The notes: generated from the letters alone by a model not told the origin. Shown: positions 24,995 through 35,647, counted from the first letter of the stretch. The stretch is 64,000 nt of DNA from Aerococcus urinaehominis (GCF_001543245.1 NZ_CP014163.1:1284387-1348386); one strand, 5' to 3'. Translations and numbers: made by a program.

Positions 24995-26203
24995 TTGAAA
25001 GAAATCAATAACCAGGCTGAGGACTTAACTGTTTGGCTAAATACATCAGCTATTGTCGACTTAGGTCCGATAATTGCCGGTGTGCAGGTCTTTGGTCCTG
25101 AAACTAGACAAGCCTTCCAAAGGGACCTACTGGCCTGGTATGACCAAGAAAAACGTGACTTGCCTTGGCGAGAAAACCAGGATCCTTACCGGGTGTGGGT
25201 GTCAGAAATTATGCTGCAACAGACCCAGGTGGATACGGTTATTAATTATTTTAATAACTTTATGAAAGTTTTTCCGACAATTGCTGATCTAGCTCAGGCC
25301 ACCGAAGCGGACTTGCTCAAGGTTTGGCAGGGACTAGGCTACTACTCTCGCGTCCGTAATATGCAAGCAGCTGCTAGAGATATTATGGCTAATCATGAGG
25401 GTGTCTTTCCGACTGAAATTAAAGCTATAAAGGCCCTAAAAGGCATTGGACCATATACCGCAGGGGCCATTGCTTCAATTGCTTTTAATCAAGCCGTGCC
25501 GGCTATTGATGGGAATGCGATGCGGGTATTAGCTCGACTTTTCGCGATTGATGCTGATATTGCTGTGGCGAAAAACAGAAAAATATTCGAAGAAATAGGG
25601 AGCTATCTAATTGACTATAATCGTCCTGGAGATTTCAATCAAGCGATTATGGATTTGGGATCCTCTTATTGCTCTTATAAAAATCCCCAACCTGAGCTAA
25701 GTCCTATAAGAGCCTATAATTTGTCTACGCTAAATGGCACAACCTTAGCTTATCCAGTCAAGAGCAAGCAAAAAAAGGCTAGAGATGTTTACTATCAAGC
25801 CTTGCTGATTGAAAATCAGCAAGGTCAAATTTTGATGATTAAGCGTTCAGATGGGCAGCTGCTTAAAAATATGTGGTCTGTTCCTTTGCTTGAAAGCCGG
25901 CGTGACCAGGTCACTGACTACCAATATGTGGTGGCCGAAACAAGTGCAAATTATCAAGTATCTCCTATAGTAATGAAAGAACCATTGGCGGAAATTAAGC
26001 ATATATTTACCCATCTCAAATGGCATATTCGTCCGTTTTATATGCGATTGAGGCCGGAAGAGGAGGCCCTATTAGCCAAGCAATTGGATAAGGCATATGG
26101 TAATAGCTGGTGTTGGCTAGCTGCTAGTGATATGGACCAGCTGCCAGTAGCCAGAGTACAAGAGAAAATATGGCAAGTATATCGGGACTTTAAAAAACAA
26201 TAG
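24995..26203 (+). CDS. mutY: Adenine DNA glycosylase MutY lacking the 4Fe-4S cluster
   Basis: A 402-residue glycosylase that removes A mispaired with 8-oxoG. It shows LPWRENQDPYRVWVSEIMLQQTQV with the catalytic Glu, the helix-hairpin-helix LKGIGPYTAGAIASIAF, VPAIDGNAMRVLAR with the catalytic Asp, and a C-terminal NUDIX-like 8-oxoG recognition domain from about residue 255. The expected Cys-x6-Cys-x2-Cys-x5-Cys cluster is CSYKNPQPELSPIRAYN: only the first Cys remains, the others being Pro, Ser and Asn at conserved spacing. MutY proteins without the cluster are known in some Lactobacillales. TTG 24995 follows AGAGGA by eight bases and gives about 35 extra N-terminal residues. Confidence 0.93.
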   Translation: MKEINNQAEDLTVWLNTSAIVDLGPIIAGVQVFGPETRQAFQRDLLAWYDQEKRDLPWRENQDPYRVWVSEIMLQQTQVDTVINYFNNFMKVFPTIADLAQATEADLLKVWQGLGYYSRVRNMQAAARDIMANHEGVFPTEIKAIKALKGIGPYTAGAIASIAFNQAVPAIDGNAMRVLARLFAIDADIAVAKNRKIFEEIGSYLIDYNRPGDFNQAIMDLGSSYCSYKNPQPELSPIRAYNLSTLNGTTLAYPVKSKQKKARDVYYQALLIENQQGQILMIKRSDGQLLKNMWSVPLLESRRDQVTDYQYVVAETSANYQVSPIVMKEPLAEIKHIFTHLKWHIRPFYMRLRPEEEALLAKQLDKAYGNSWCWLAASDMDQLPVARVQEKIWQVYRDFKKQ

Positions 26204-26265
26204 ATACTTGATTTGTCATGTCGTTTTAAGCGTAGTACTGTTCAGGCAGAATAATAAGGATATAT

Positions 26266-26299
26266 AAAAGCGCCTGCGACTTAAGTCACAGGCGCTTTT
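26266..26299. terminator. Bidirectional terminator after mutY
   Basis: An almost perfect palindrome with arms AAAAGCGCCTG/CAGGCGCTTTT and inner GACTT/AAGTC, one C-A mismatch, followed by TT. It serves mutY and the convergent DUF402 gene. Confidence 0.85.
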
Positions 26300-26340
26300 T
26301 TATGAGGCACACCACAATCAAAGTGGTTACCTGGCAAAAA

Positions 26341-26892
26341 CTATTTTCTCCGTTTTTGTTTCTGGTAACTCAATTGGCAGTACCGTTCGTACCAAATATC
26401 TACATATTCTTTAGAAAATGGGCCCTTACCCTCATTGATCCATCTAACCAATTCAGTAACATTGGCTTTTAAAATTTTATCGATATCTCTTGAATATTGC
26501 ATGTCATGACGATGTTCTTTATATTCATCAACGTCAAGCAAACGCTTTTCGCCATCCGGGAAAATTTTGATATCTAAGTCGTAATCGATGTATTTTAAAG
26601 CCTCTTCGTCTAGCGTATAAGGTGAAGCTAGGTTACAATAGTAAGAGGTTCCCTTTTGTCTAATCATAGTGACGATATTAAACCAATAGTGTTTATGGAA
26701 ATAAAGTAAGGCTGGTTCTCTAGTTACCCAGCGACGACCATCGGACTCGATAACCAGGGTATGGTCATTGCAAGCAATGATAGAATGCTCACTGGTTTTT
26801 AAAACCATGGAATCTCGCCAGGTGCGATGAAGAGAGCCATCGTGTTTATAGCTTTTGACTGTGATGTACTCTCCCTCACGAGGATTTCGCAT
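26341..26892 (-). CDS. DUF402 nucleoside tri-/diphosphate phosphatase-like protein
   Basis: A 183-residue cytoplasmic protein of the DUF402 (Ntdp/YgaC) family. Recognisable segments are [68 protein letters not shown] and [16 protein letters not shown], with the Asp/Glu residues that form the metal site in related structures. Characterised relatives hydrolyse nucleoside tri- and diphosphates. ATG 26892 follows AGTAGGT; a GTG one codon earlier is also possible. The gene commonly sits near recX in Firmicutes, as here. Confidence 0.85.
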   Translation of the reverse strand: MRNPREGEYITVKSYKHDGSLHRTWRDSMVLKTSEHSIIACNDHTLVIESDGRRWVTREPALLYFHKHYWFNIVTMIRQKGTSYYCNLASPYTLDEEALKYIDYDLDIKIFPDGEKRLLDVDEYKEHRHDMQYSRDIDKILKANVTELVRWINEGKGPFSKEYVDIWYERYCQLSYQKQKRRK

Positions 26893-27003
26893 CACGGTAC
26901 CTACTTTCTATCAAATCAGTTTTGCACTGAAATCAGAAATAGTATAACATAGTCTCAGACGAAATGATAGCATGCAATTTTCAGAAAATATAACTAAGAG
27001 AGA

Positions 27004-28113
27004 GTGGAAAAATTGAAATCAAGGAGCAACAAAATTTTAACTGTTGGCTTGGTAGTAGTAGCTATTTTGGTTATTGTTGCCAGCATTATCTTTAGTCAGC
27101 AAAGAACGCAAAGAAATTTGGTTGAGCAATCAGCCAGCTATCAAGGAAAGGCGGCCGATATCTCTAGTGCTAATCGTGAGTATAATGTTAGCCGAGCTTT
27201 AAAGTCTTTTGAAAATGACCGGTCTAGTACCACTGCCCTAGCATATTTGCATTATGTCCTGGCTGATGGCCAAACGCCCACAGTCTATGGTTTAAACATG
27301 ACTAATAATAAGGTCGATTGGCTACCAGCGGGCTTAAAACTACTATCTGAACAAAAGCTATCTGATATCACTTATAAAAATGGTCAAATTAAAAATCAAT
27401 CAACTGCTGATATTATTGATCAAAATTTGATGAGTCAACTTAATACGAATGAAGCGCAATTGATGCTAGTTGCGCTACCGATTGAAGCAGATTACCAGGC
27501 TAAAATTTCTGCGGAGGAAGCAGCTGGCCATGTTGAGAGTATCTATCGGCAGATTCGACGAAAAAATCCTCAGTCGGAAATTATTTTTATCCTACCACCG
27601 ACAGAAGATGAAGAATTGAGTCAAAATCAAGCATATCAGGACTATATCAATAGCTTTATTGAATTAGCTAACGTTAATGTATATGATTTAAGTAAAAATC
27701 TAGCTCAAGATACTAACCAGGCAGCCCTTGATCTGCACCAGAACTTAATGAATACCAAGTTAGATTTGCGTGCAGGTTACCAAGGAGATAATTCCGATGT
27801 TGAGCAGGCCATTTTAGCCGAGGAGGCAGCACGTCAAGCAGTCGAGAATGCTGCATCTGAAGAAGCAGCTGCTAGCTCTCAAGCTCAGGAAGAGGCAGCC
27901 GCTCAAGAAGCCTCGCGCATAGCTGAAGAAGCAGCCGCTGCTCAGGAAGCTAGTATTAATCAAGAATCCCAAGTCCAGCCTGACTATAATCATAGCCAAG
28001 ATTGGAACCAGGGAGGCTATGAACAACCGGCTACACCTCCAGCTGATCAAGGTCAAGGAAATCCTAATCTCTCAGGCGCCGAAAACGGAGGACAGGCTGG
28101 GACTGGCTATTAA
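27004..28113 (+). CDS. Membrane-anchored SGNH-hydrolase-like protein with Ala/Glu/Gln-rich tail
   Basis: A 369-residue protein not confidently assigned. A basic start and membrane helix (about 11-30) are followed by an extracellular domain (about 60-260). Its end, LMLVALPIEADYQAKI and IYRQIRRKNPQSEIIFILPP, resembles the strand-helix-strand order of SGNH/GDSL hydrolases, but the GDS nucleophile block is not evident; VLADGQTPTVYGLNM occupies that place. Residues about 265-369 are a low-complexity E/A/S/Q helix ending in a Pro/Gly/Gln-rich segment. Start choice (GTG 27004 or TTG 27013) is uncertain. It could be a degenerate acyl-transferase partner or a scaffold. Confidence 0.5.
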   Translation: MEKLKSRSNKILTVGLVVVAILVIVASIIFSQQRTQRNLVEQSASYQGKAADISSANREYNVSRALKSFENDRSSTTALAYLHYVLADGQTPTVYGLNMTNNKVDWLPAGLKLLSEQKLSDITYKNGQIKNQSTADIIDQNLMSQLNTNEAQLMLVALPIEADYQAKISAEEAAGHVESIYRQIRRKNPQSEIIFILPPTEDEELSQNQAYQDYINSFIELANVNVYDLSKNLAQDTNQAALDLHQNLMNTKLDLRAGYQGDNSDVEQAILAEEAARQAVENAASEEAAASSQAQEEAAAQEASRIAEEAAAAQEASINQESQVQPDYNHSQDWNQGGYEQPATPPADQGQGNPNLSGAENGGQAGTGY

Positions 28114-28148
28114 ATATGATGAATAAGTACAATATTAAAACAATAAAA

Positions 28149-28178
28149 AAACAGGCTGAGTAATCGGCCTGTTTTTTT
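28149..28178 (+). terminator. Terminator after the SGNH-like gene
   Basis: Stem AAACAGGC/GCCTGTTT with a 10-base loop, followed by seven T in total. Confidence 0.9.
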
Positions 28179-28311
28179 GGCGTTTTTAAGCCGATTAGAG
28201 GAGGCTAGGCCAAAAAATGACCAGTATTTTTGAGAGCTAGGAATTAGTGCTTTGTATTTAATAATTTTAACTATATAATAACCCTGATAAATTGGAATTT
28301 GAGGGAGAATA

Positions 28312-30288
28312 ATGAGAGAAGAATTTTTACAACCAGTCTTTGATTTGGTTGATACAGTTGATCCAGCTTTGATCAGATTAAAAACACGTGAATTAATGCA
28401 TGATCCGAAATTTGATCAGGTTTATGGTTATGCGGGGGAATTAGGTGTCAATTATCATATAGAGACTTGTCAATTCCGCTTATGGGCACCAACTGCACTA
28501 GCGGTTGAACTGCTAATTTATGATGATTTATATGGCGACAACTATAGTGTTTATGAAATGCTAGAGGGGGAGAAGGGTACCTATTATTACAGTCTAGATG
28601 GGGATTGGCATAACACAGCTTATATGTATCGCCTCTATTTGCCGGATGGAGCAACCAACCTCTCAGTTGATCCCTATGCCAAGGCTTGTACCGCTAATGG
28701 AGAACGCGGGGTAATTCTGGATTTGGAACGCGCTAAGCCCCAGGGCTGGTACGAAGATAGACCGCCAGCCATGTCTCATGACACCGATGTGGTTATTTAT
28801 GAAGCCTCAGTTCGTGATTTTACGGCTGCCGAAAATTCAGGGGTAATCCATCGTGGTAAATTTCTGGGAATGACTGAAGAAGGAACTAAGAGTCCCCAAG
28901 GACGGTCTACAGGACTGGACTATTTGGTGGATTTAGGTGTGACGCATGTTCAATGGATGCCGTTAGCTGACTTTGCTACAGTGGATGAGTTAGATGCTGG
29001 TAATCCAGAAAATTACAATTGGGGCTATGACCCCCTGCACTACAATATTCCAGACGGCTCTTTTGCGACCGACCCTAAAGATCCTATGGTTAGATTATCC
29101 GAGATGCGTCAGATGGTGATGGCTCTCCATAAAAAAGGGATTCGTGTCATCATGGATGTGGTATATAACCATGTCTATCAAACTGAAAAGCATCCTTTTG
29201 GTTTAACAGTGCCCGGCTATTATTTCCGAGAAAATTCAGCGGGTGAATTATCTAATGGAACTGGTGTGGGAAATGATACGGCCTCGCAGCGTTTTATGAT
29301 GCGGCGTTATATCGTTGATTCAGTTGTTTATTGGGCTAAGGAATTTCATATTGATGGTTTCCGCTTTGATTTAATGGGTATACATGATGTAGATACCATG
29401 AATGCAGTCCGTCGCGCCTTAGATGAAATTGATCCTAGCATTTTTATCTTAGGAGAAGGCTGGCATTTAGATACCCGCTTAGATAGTAATGAAAAAGCTT
29501 CTATGCGTAACGCTTATCGTACACCGCGTGTCGCTTACTTCAATGATAAAATACGCGACGCCGTGAAAGGGTCTGATTATGGCAATGCCCAGGACACTGG
29601 TTTTGCTACTGGGAAATTTATGACAGAACAGCAGGTTTTAACCAACTTTGCTGGGGGCTACAACCTGTCAAACACAGAGGCTATTATCGATAATCCGCAA
29701 CAGATGATTCAGTATATTGCAGCGCATGATAACTATACACTTTATGATAAAATTTTACTTTCCAATGGGGGGGATGATGAAAATAAGCGACACAGACGTC
29801 AGATGCTTGCTACTTCAATCATATTACTAGCTCAGGGAGTACCCTTTATTCATAGTGGTCAAGAGATGTATCGGACCAAAAATGGTATCCGAGATTCATA
29901 CAACTCACCGGAGTGGATTAATCAAATCGATTGGTCCTTGCGCGATCGTTTTGCTACAAGCGTCGATTATATCAGTCAGTTGATTCGCCTGCGTTTATCA
30001 AATCGTCTTTTTAACTTGGATACATTTGGTGAAGTTCGGGCTTATTTAAAGATTTTTAAAGCTGATTATCAGATTATCGGTGTTCATTTAGCCGGTCACC
30101 CGACCAGTAGCGAAGAGTATGTCTTAATATTTAATGGTCAAGACAACAATGTAAAATGTTGGATTCCTGAAGGTGAATGGGAAGTGATTGTTCGTGATCT
30201 CAGCTTTAGAGATGGGACAGAGAAAATGTCTAATCTAGCTGAAATAGAGGCACTGTCTACCCTGGTTTTAAAGCGTAAAATCAATTAA
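28312..30288 (+). CDS. pulA: Type I pullulanase (GH13), cytoplasmic
   Basis: A 658-residue debranching enzyme cutting alpha-1,6 links of pullulan, glycogen or maltodextrin branches. It has an N-terminal CBM48-like domain (FRLWAPTALAVELLIYDD) and the pullulanase signature YNWGYDPLHYNIPDGSFATDP. GH13 regions follow: VIMDVVYNHVY, FRFDLMG with nucleophile D353, LGEGW with acid E382, and AAHDNYTLYDK. There is no signal peptide, so it acts inside the cell. GAGGGAG precedes ATG 28312. It stands alone, without maltose or glycogen genes nearby. Confidence 0.95.
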   Translation: MREEFLQPVFDLVDTVDPALIRLKTRELMHDPKFDQVYGYAGELGVNYHIETCQFRLWAPTALAVELLIYDDLYGDNYSVYEMLEGEKGTYYYSLDGDWHNTAYMYRLYLPDGATNLSVDPYAKACTANGERGVILDLERAKPQGWYEDRPPAMSHDTDVVIYEASVRDFTAAENSGVIHRGKFLGMTEEGTKSPQGRSTGLDYLVDLGVTHVQWMPLADFATVDELDAGNPENYNWGYDPLHYNIPDGSFATDPKDPMVRLSEMRQMVMALHKKGIRVIMDVVYNHVYQTEKHPFGLTVPGYYFRENSAGELSNGTGVGNDTASQRFMMRRYIVDSVVYWAKEFHIDGFRFDLMGIHDVDTMNAVRRALDEIDPSIFILGEGWHLDTRLDSNEKASMRNAYRTPRVAYFNDKIRDAVKGSDYGNAQDTGFATGKFMTEQQVLTNFAGGYNLSNTEAIIDNPQQMIQYIAAHDNYTLYDKILLSNGGDDENKRHRRQMLATSIILLAQGVPFIHSGQEMYRTKNGIRDSYNSPEWINQIDWSLRDRFATSVDYISQLIRLRLSNRLFNLDTFGEVRAYLKIFKADYQIIGVHLAGHPTSSEEYVLIFNGQDNNVKCWIPEGEWEVIVRDLSFRDGTEKMSNLAEIEALSTLVLKRKIN

Positions 30289-30331
30289 GAAAAAAGTGGC
30301 GTCCAGATTGGACACCACTTTTTTCTTAATT
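30283..30331. terminator. 49-bp near-perfect palindromic bidirectional terminator containing both stop codons
   Basis: Arms AATTAAGAAAAAAGTGG and CCACTTTTTTCTTAATT with inner GTCCA/TGGAC and one C-A mismatch. The pulA stop TAA (30286-30288) and the stop of the opposing gene (30326-30328) fall at mirror positions inside the palindrome. Confidence 0.9.
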
Positions 30332-31420
30332 TTGCTGCTCTAGACTATCAACAGTGTATTGGTCATCGTTATGATGAACACGATAGCTACGAACAACGGT
30401 GTTTAGCTTAATTAGTGCTTCTTCGTAACTGATCATAGCTCCAGTAATCAAAAGGAGGGCATTTGACTCTTCAAGTTTTTCTTCTGATGTTTTATCAGAT
30501 TCATCTACCTGTTCAAAAATATGGTCTAAGAGTTCTTGGCGAAACTCGACCGTTGATTGGAAAAAATTAACCGATTTGGGGGAGATGCGGCCATCGAATT
30601 TAAGAAAAATCTGCTCGTGAGCAGCACACAGGGTCTCAACGCGTTCCCTGATCTCAAACCTTAAGGCATCAGGTAGTAAAAAGAGGACATTGGTGTTCTC
30701 GTGGAAAACATGCAATAACTCGATGGCTGCTTGTAGAGCTTGTTCAAAGTTTCTAAACACAACAACCTTACGCTTTAACCTAAAGGCAGCTTTACGTGAC
30801 CACACTTGTTCTTCCTTCATTAACGAAACATATTTAGAAATCTTGCCTAGCTTGGCATAGGCCCAATGGAGGTCATGTGATATAGAAGAATATTCACCAT
30901 TTTTTCTCAATATAGCGCGCAAACGAATAAGGATTTCGGTATTAGTAGAATTCAATTCCTCATAAAGGACTCGGTCATATTTAGGAGGAAATATGAAGAT
31001 ATTGACGGCCACCGCTACTAAGACTCCAATTAGATTTTCAATAACCCGCATGACCGCAACGTGAATAATTGAATCATTAGAATCATTGAGCATAATAATG
31101 ACCACAGTAATAGCAGCCAAGCCTATCATGTCACTGAGATTTAGTGCATTCAAAATTGATATAAATAAGATAATGGTTAGCCCCACAATGATTGCATTGT
31201 TTCCGAAGGCTGCATACATGACGACAGCGACGAGACCACCAATAATGACAGCAACTACTCTATCAATTAACATTTGCCAAGTTTTTTTAACAGATTGTTG
31301 CAGAGCTAAAATCACCACAAAAGTTGGCATGACGTTGCCTATAAAAGGTATAATTTCCGCTAATAACATGGCAATGATTACGCCAATACCAGTTTTAATC
31401 GTGCGCGCTCCAAGACGCAT
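30326..31420 (-). CDS. Aromatic acid exporter family protein (FUSC/ArAE, DUF939-like)
   Basis: A 364-residue membrane protein. Residues 1-150 hold about six helices (IGVIIAMLLAEIIPFIG, FVVILALQQSVKKTWQMLIDRVVAVIIGGLVAVV and so on) of the FUSC/ArAE_1 type. The second half is a soluble helical domain (ArAE_1_C-like) starting IFPPKYDRVLYEELN. Gram-positive members are half-size relatives of the proteobacterial AaeB exporters; substrates are unproven. The frame is open to 31444, but AGGGGAG lies inside that extension, so ATG 31420 is more likely. It is divergent from perR. Confidence 0.83.
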   Translation of the reverse strand: MRLGARTIKTGIGVIIAMLLAEIIPFIGNVMPTFVVILALQQSVKKTWQMLIDRVVAVIIGGLVAVVMYAAFGNNAIIVGLTIILFISILNALNLSDMIGLAAITVVIIMLNDSNDSIIHVAVMRVIENLIGVLVAVAVNIFIFPPKYDRVLYEELNSTNTEILIRLRAILRKNGEYSSISHDLHWAYAKLGKISKYVSLMKEEQVWSRKAAFRLKRKVVVFRNFEQALQAAIELLHVFHENTNVLFLLPDALRFEIRERVETLCAAHEQIFLKFDGRISPKSVNFFQSTVEFRQELLDHIFEQVDESDKTSEEKLEESNALLLITGAMISYEEALIKLNTVVRSYRVHHNDDQYTVDSLEQQN

Positions 31421-31570
31421 ATGAATCAGCACTCCCCTATTCAAGATTTATCTGTATTCTATCACAGTTTACTTGGACGTGGTGGCCAAAAGTCTAGATA
31501 CTGAGTAGTATTTTAATTCACTTAGGGTTATAATAATGGTAGAAAGATTCTAAAGAGGGGAGGCGTTTGT

Positions 31571-32029
31571 ATGACAGGTAACAGGCATAGTGAGGAAATG
31601 ATTAAACAAACTATCGAGATTTTAAAGGATGAAAAGGTAAGAATTACACCGCAACGAGAAGCCATGATACGTTATCTAGTTGAGAATGAGAATCATCCGA
31701 CCGCCGAGATGATTTTTAATGATTTAAAGTCTTCTTTTACGAGTATGAGTCTAGCTACTGTTTATAATAATTTGAAGCTGTTTAATCAATTGGGGATTGT
31801 TAAAGAATTAAATGTGGGTGATGAAGCTAGTCATTTTGATTTTGCTGGCGATAAGCACTATCATTTGATTTGTAAGAATTGTGGTAAGATTGTTGATATT
31901 TACTATCCCGTTTTAAATGAAGTAGAAAGTTTTGCTCATAAGTTAACCGGTTTTGATATTATCGGTCATCACCTTGAAATTTACGGTATATGCCCTTCTT
32001 GTCAGAAAAAAGATGGCCAAGCTGAATAA
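31571..32029 (+). CDS. perR: Peroxide-responsive Fur-family repressor PerR
   Basis: A 152-residue regulator. It has an N-terminal winged helix (RITPQREAMIRYLVENENHPTAEMIF, SMSLATVYNNLKLFNQLGIV) and a C-terminal dimerisation domain. The structural zinc is held by CKNC and CPSC. Regulatory metal residues fit PerR rather than Fur: HFDF with Asp, HYH, and the Asp of CGKIVDIYYP. PerR senses peroxide by metal-catalysed oxidation of histidines and represses stress genes. No PerR-type operator could be firmly called upstream. GGGGAGG precedes the ATG. Confidence 0.88.
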   Translation: MTGNRHSEEMIKQTIEILKDEKVRITPQREAMIRYLVENENHPTAEMIFNDLKSSFTSMSLATVYNNLKLFNQLGIVKELNVGDEASHFDFAGDKHYHLICKNCGKIVDIYYPVLNEVESFAHKLTGFDIIGHHLEIYGICPSCQKKDGQAE

Positions 32030-32058
32030 AACCAGGCCCTGAGCTAGGACCTGGTTTT
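32028..32058. terminator. Bidirectional terminator between perR and proC
   Basis: A 9-bp stem AAAACCAGG/CCTGGTTTT, overlapping the perR stop codon and ending five bases before the proC stop. Confidence 0.87.
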
Positions 32059-32062
32059 AAGT

Positions 32063-32875
32063 TTAGGATTGTTTTGAAATTTCAACTGATCGCTTAGAGG
32101 CAGCAATGATAGATTCGTTTACAGCGGCTCTTATGCCAAGTTTCTCAGCAGTTCTAACAAGTTCACTTGTTGTACCCATGGGAGTGCATACCATATCTTT
32201 TAATTGACCGGGATGGAGATTAGATTCAGCAAGCAATTGGCTAGATCCTGCGAGAACCCCAATAGCAGCTGACATTGCCTGGTCCCGGGTCAGACCTTGA
32301 TGAACCCCTGCATCAGCCATAGCCTCAGCAATTATATAGACTAGAGCAGGTCCTGAGCCAATTAAACCGGTAACTGCTGAATTAAGAACCTCTTCTGTGA
32401 CAATAATGGTCTGGCCGAAGCTATTGAAGATTGATAGAATAGTTGAAAGTTCTTCATCAGAAATATTTTTATTCGGTGCTAAGCCGCTTGTGCCCTTACC
32501 TACCAGAGCAGGTGTATTAGGCATGGCCCGACAAAATTTAACTTGCTTGCCTAAATCTTGTGTGGCTTGATTTAGGGTATAACCTGTGGCAATTGAGATA
32601 ATTAATTTATTGCTTAATTGCGGGGCGAACTCCTGGATAAGCGGACGGATAATATAGGGTTTTAGAGCCAAAATAATAATTTGACATTTGCTAATTAAGA
32701 CAGTGTTATCTATAGTCGTGTTAATTTGGTGTTGATCTTTAAGTCGGTTTAGTTTGTCTTGATCAGTATCACTGACCCAAAGTTGATTAGTAGTTAAATC
32801 TTCTGTTTTTAGTAGACCAGACAAGATAGCCTGTCCCATATTACCAGCACCGATAATCCCGATTGTTTTTTCCAT
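32063..32875 (-). CDS. proC: Pyrroline-5-carboxylate reductase
   Basis: A 270-residue cytoplasmic enzyme that makes proline from pyrroline-5-carboxylate with NAD(P)H. It has the N-terminal Rossmann motif IGIIGAGNMGQAI (residues about 5-17), MPNTPALVGKGTSG, and the ProC signature near the C-terminus covering GSGPALVYIIAEAMADAGVHQGL and HPGQLKDMVCTPMGTT. Length is normal. GGAGGAAC precedes ATG on the minus strand. No proA or proB is next to it. Confidence 0.96.
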   Translation of the reverse strand: MEKTIGIIGAGNMGQAILSGLLKTEDLTTNQLWVSDTDQDKLNRLKDQHQINTTIDNTVLISKCQIIILALKPYIIRPLIQEFAPQLSNKLIISIATGYTLNQATQDLGKQVKFCRAMPNTPALVGKGTSGLAPNKNISDEELSTILSIFNSFGQTIIVTEEVLNSAVTGLIGSGPALVYIIAEAMADAGVHQGLTRDQAMSAAIGVLAGSSQLLAESNLHPGQLKDMVCTPMGTTSELVRTAEKLGIRAAVNESIIAASKRSVEISKQS

Positions 32876-32947
32876 GATATATGTTCCTCCTAATATTTTG
32901 TTTACGATGATTAATTATAGTACATTTTTAGAGCTAAGAGGTAAGCC

Positions 32948-33751
32948 ATGTTTATTGTGAATTATTTAAAGTCAATCTGGTCACCTAGTAAAATTTATTA
33001 TAGACGCTACCAGTTTAATTACTTTCATATATTAATAATCGGGACCGTACTCTCTCTATGGTTGGTGTGGCCTTTCTATGCTTGCTTTCAGTCAGACCAA
33101 GATACAATGGTTAGCCAAGATTTCGCAACCGTCCATCAACAGTTTCCTAGTCAAATGGCTGAAGAAATTAATCAAATAGAAATTGTTCGAGGAAAAATTA
33201 CTACAGACAGAGAGTTAGTTTACAAAGGTAAACAAGCTTTGGCAGTAATCAACCCTCAGGCTGATAAATTAGAAAGTTACTTAGATCAGCCTGGACCTAG
33301 TTTGCTTATATTTGCAGATAATTTTGTTTTAGAAATTGGTGACCGGCAATATGCAGCGGGTTTACCTGATTATTGGATTATACCCAATAATCAGGTAAAC
33401 AATGAGAACTTATTTAGCCAGCTAAATAATAGTTTTCAAACTGAGCTCAATAACCAAGCACGGTTAATCTATACTTTAAGTCGTCATTTGGTATTTACGG
33501 TTGGACTAGCTATAGCAATCTTTGGCTATGCTTTAGTAATAAATCATTGGCGTAACCAATCTAGACATAATAACCGCATATATAATTTTAAAGAATGTGT
33601 AGCTATTTCGCTTTTAGCAATAGGGGCACCGTGCATGCTCACAGGTTTATTAGCCTGGCTGCTTTTAGATAATCGAATTTTACTCTTGCTAATTTTATTC
33701 GCTCCTGCTATAATGATATATCTGAGCTACAGGACGACAAAATTTAATTAA
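32948..33751 (+). CDS. Multi-pass membrane protein, DUF1189-like
   Basis: A 267-residue membrane protein. The start FIVNYLKSIWSPSKIYYRRYQFN, then a helix, an extracellular segment of about 140 residues with TTDRELVYKGKQALAVINP, and three C-terminal helices resemble the DUF1189 layout (helices around an outside domain, with the PxK motif near the N-terminus). The function of that family is not established. GCTAAGAGG lies before ATG 32948. It ends only about 20 bases before the first rRNA promoter, with no clear terminator between, so read-through into the rrn operon is possible. Confidence 0.55.
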   Translation: MFIVNYLKSIWSPSKIYYRRYQFNYFHILIIGTVLSLWLVWPFYACFQSDQDTMVSQDFATVHQQFPSQMAEEINQIEIVRGKITTDRELVYKGKQALAVINPQADKLESYLDQPGPSLLIFADNFVLEIGDRQYAAGLPDYWIIPNNQVNNENLFSQLNNSFQTELNNQARLIYTLSRHLVFTVGLAIAIFGYALVINHWRNQSRHNNRIYNFKECVAISLLAIGAPCMLTGLLAWLLLDNRILLLLILFAPAIMIYLSYRTTKFN

Positions 33752-33771
33752 AAAATATTTTTAATTTCTTC

Positions 33772-33801
33772 TTGACATATACCTGCTCAGCAAGTTATAC
33801 T
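33772..33801 (+). promoter_or_regulatory. rRNA operon promoter P1
   Basis: TTGACA (33772-33777) and TATACT (33796-33801) with an 18-base spacer and AT-rich upstream sequence. Confidence 0.8.
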
Positions 33802-33856
33802 AGTTTTTGTTCGCGGCACAATGTGTTGACGCGAAAAAAATATTTCAAAAAAGTTC

Positions 33857-33885
33857 TTGACAACAAATCAAGTACGTGATATATT
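33857..33885 (+). promoter_or_regulatory. rRNA operon promoter P2
   Basis: TTGACA (33857-33862) and TATATT (33880-33885) with a 17-base spacer, 85 bases after P1. Tandem promoters are usual for rrn operons. The 290-base stretch 33752-34041 holds only these promoters and the 16S leader. Confidence 0.85.
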
Positions 33886-33910
33886 TAAGTAGTTGTCCCG
33901 AGCGGACAGC

Positions 33911-33940
33911 GATAGACCTTTGAAAACTGAACAAATAGAC
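33911..33940 (+). other. 16S processing stem, left arm and boxA-like leader
   Basis: The 30 bases here pair with 35618-35647 after the 16S gene in all but about three positions, forming the long stem cut by RNase III. The arm contains TTTGAAAACTGA, repeated before 23S, which resembles an rrn boxA-type antitermination leader element. Confidence 0.75.
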
Positions 33941-34041
33941 GAACCAAATGTGTAGGGCATCAACTTCGGTTGATGAACCAACAATTCAAATGATTGTCTG
34001 GACGAAGACTATAAAGACGTCAGCAATGAGCGTAGCTCAAA

Positions 34042-35601
<1,560 letters not shown>

Positions 35602-35617
35602 TACGGAATGCACATTT

Positions 35618-35647
35618 GTCTATTTGTTTAGTTTTGAGAGGTCTATC
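35618..35647 (+). other. 16S processing stem, right arm
   Basis: Complementary to 33911-33940 apart from about three positions; closes the 16S pre-rRNA stem. Confidence 0.75.
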
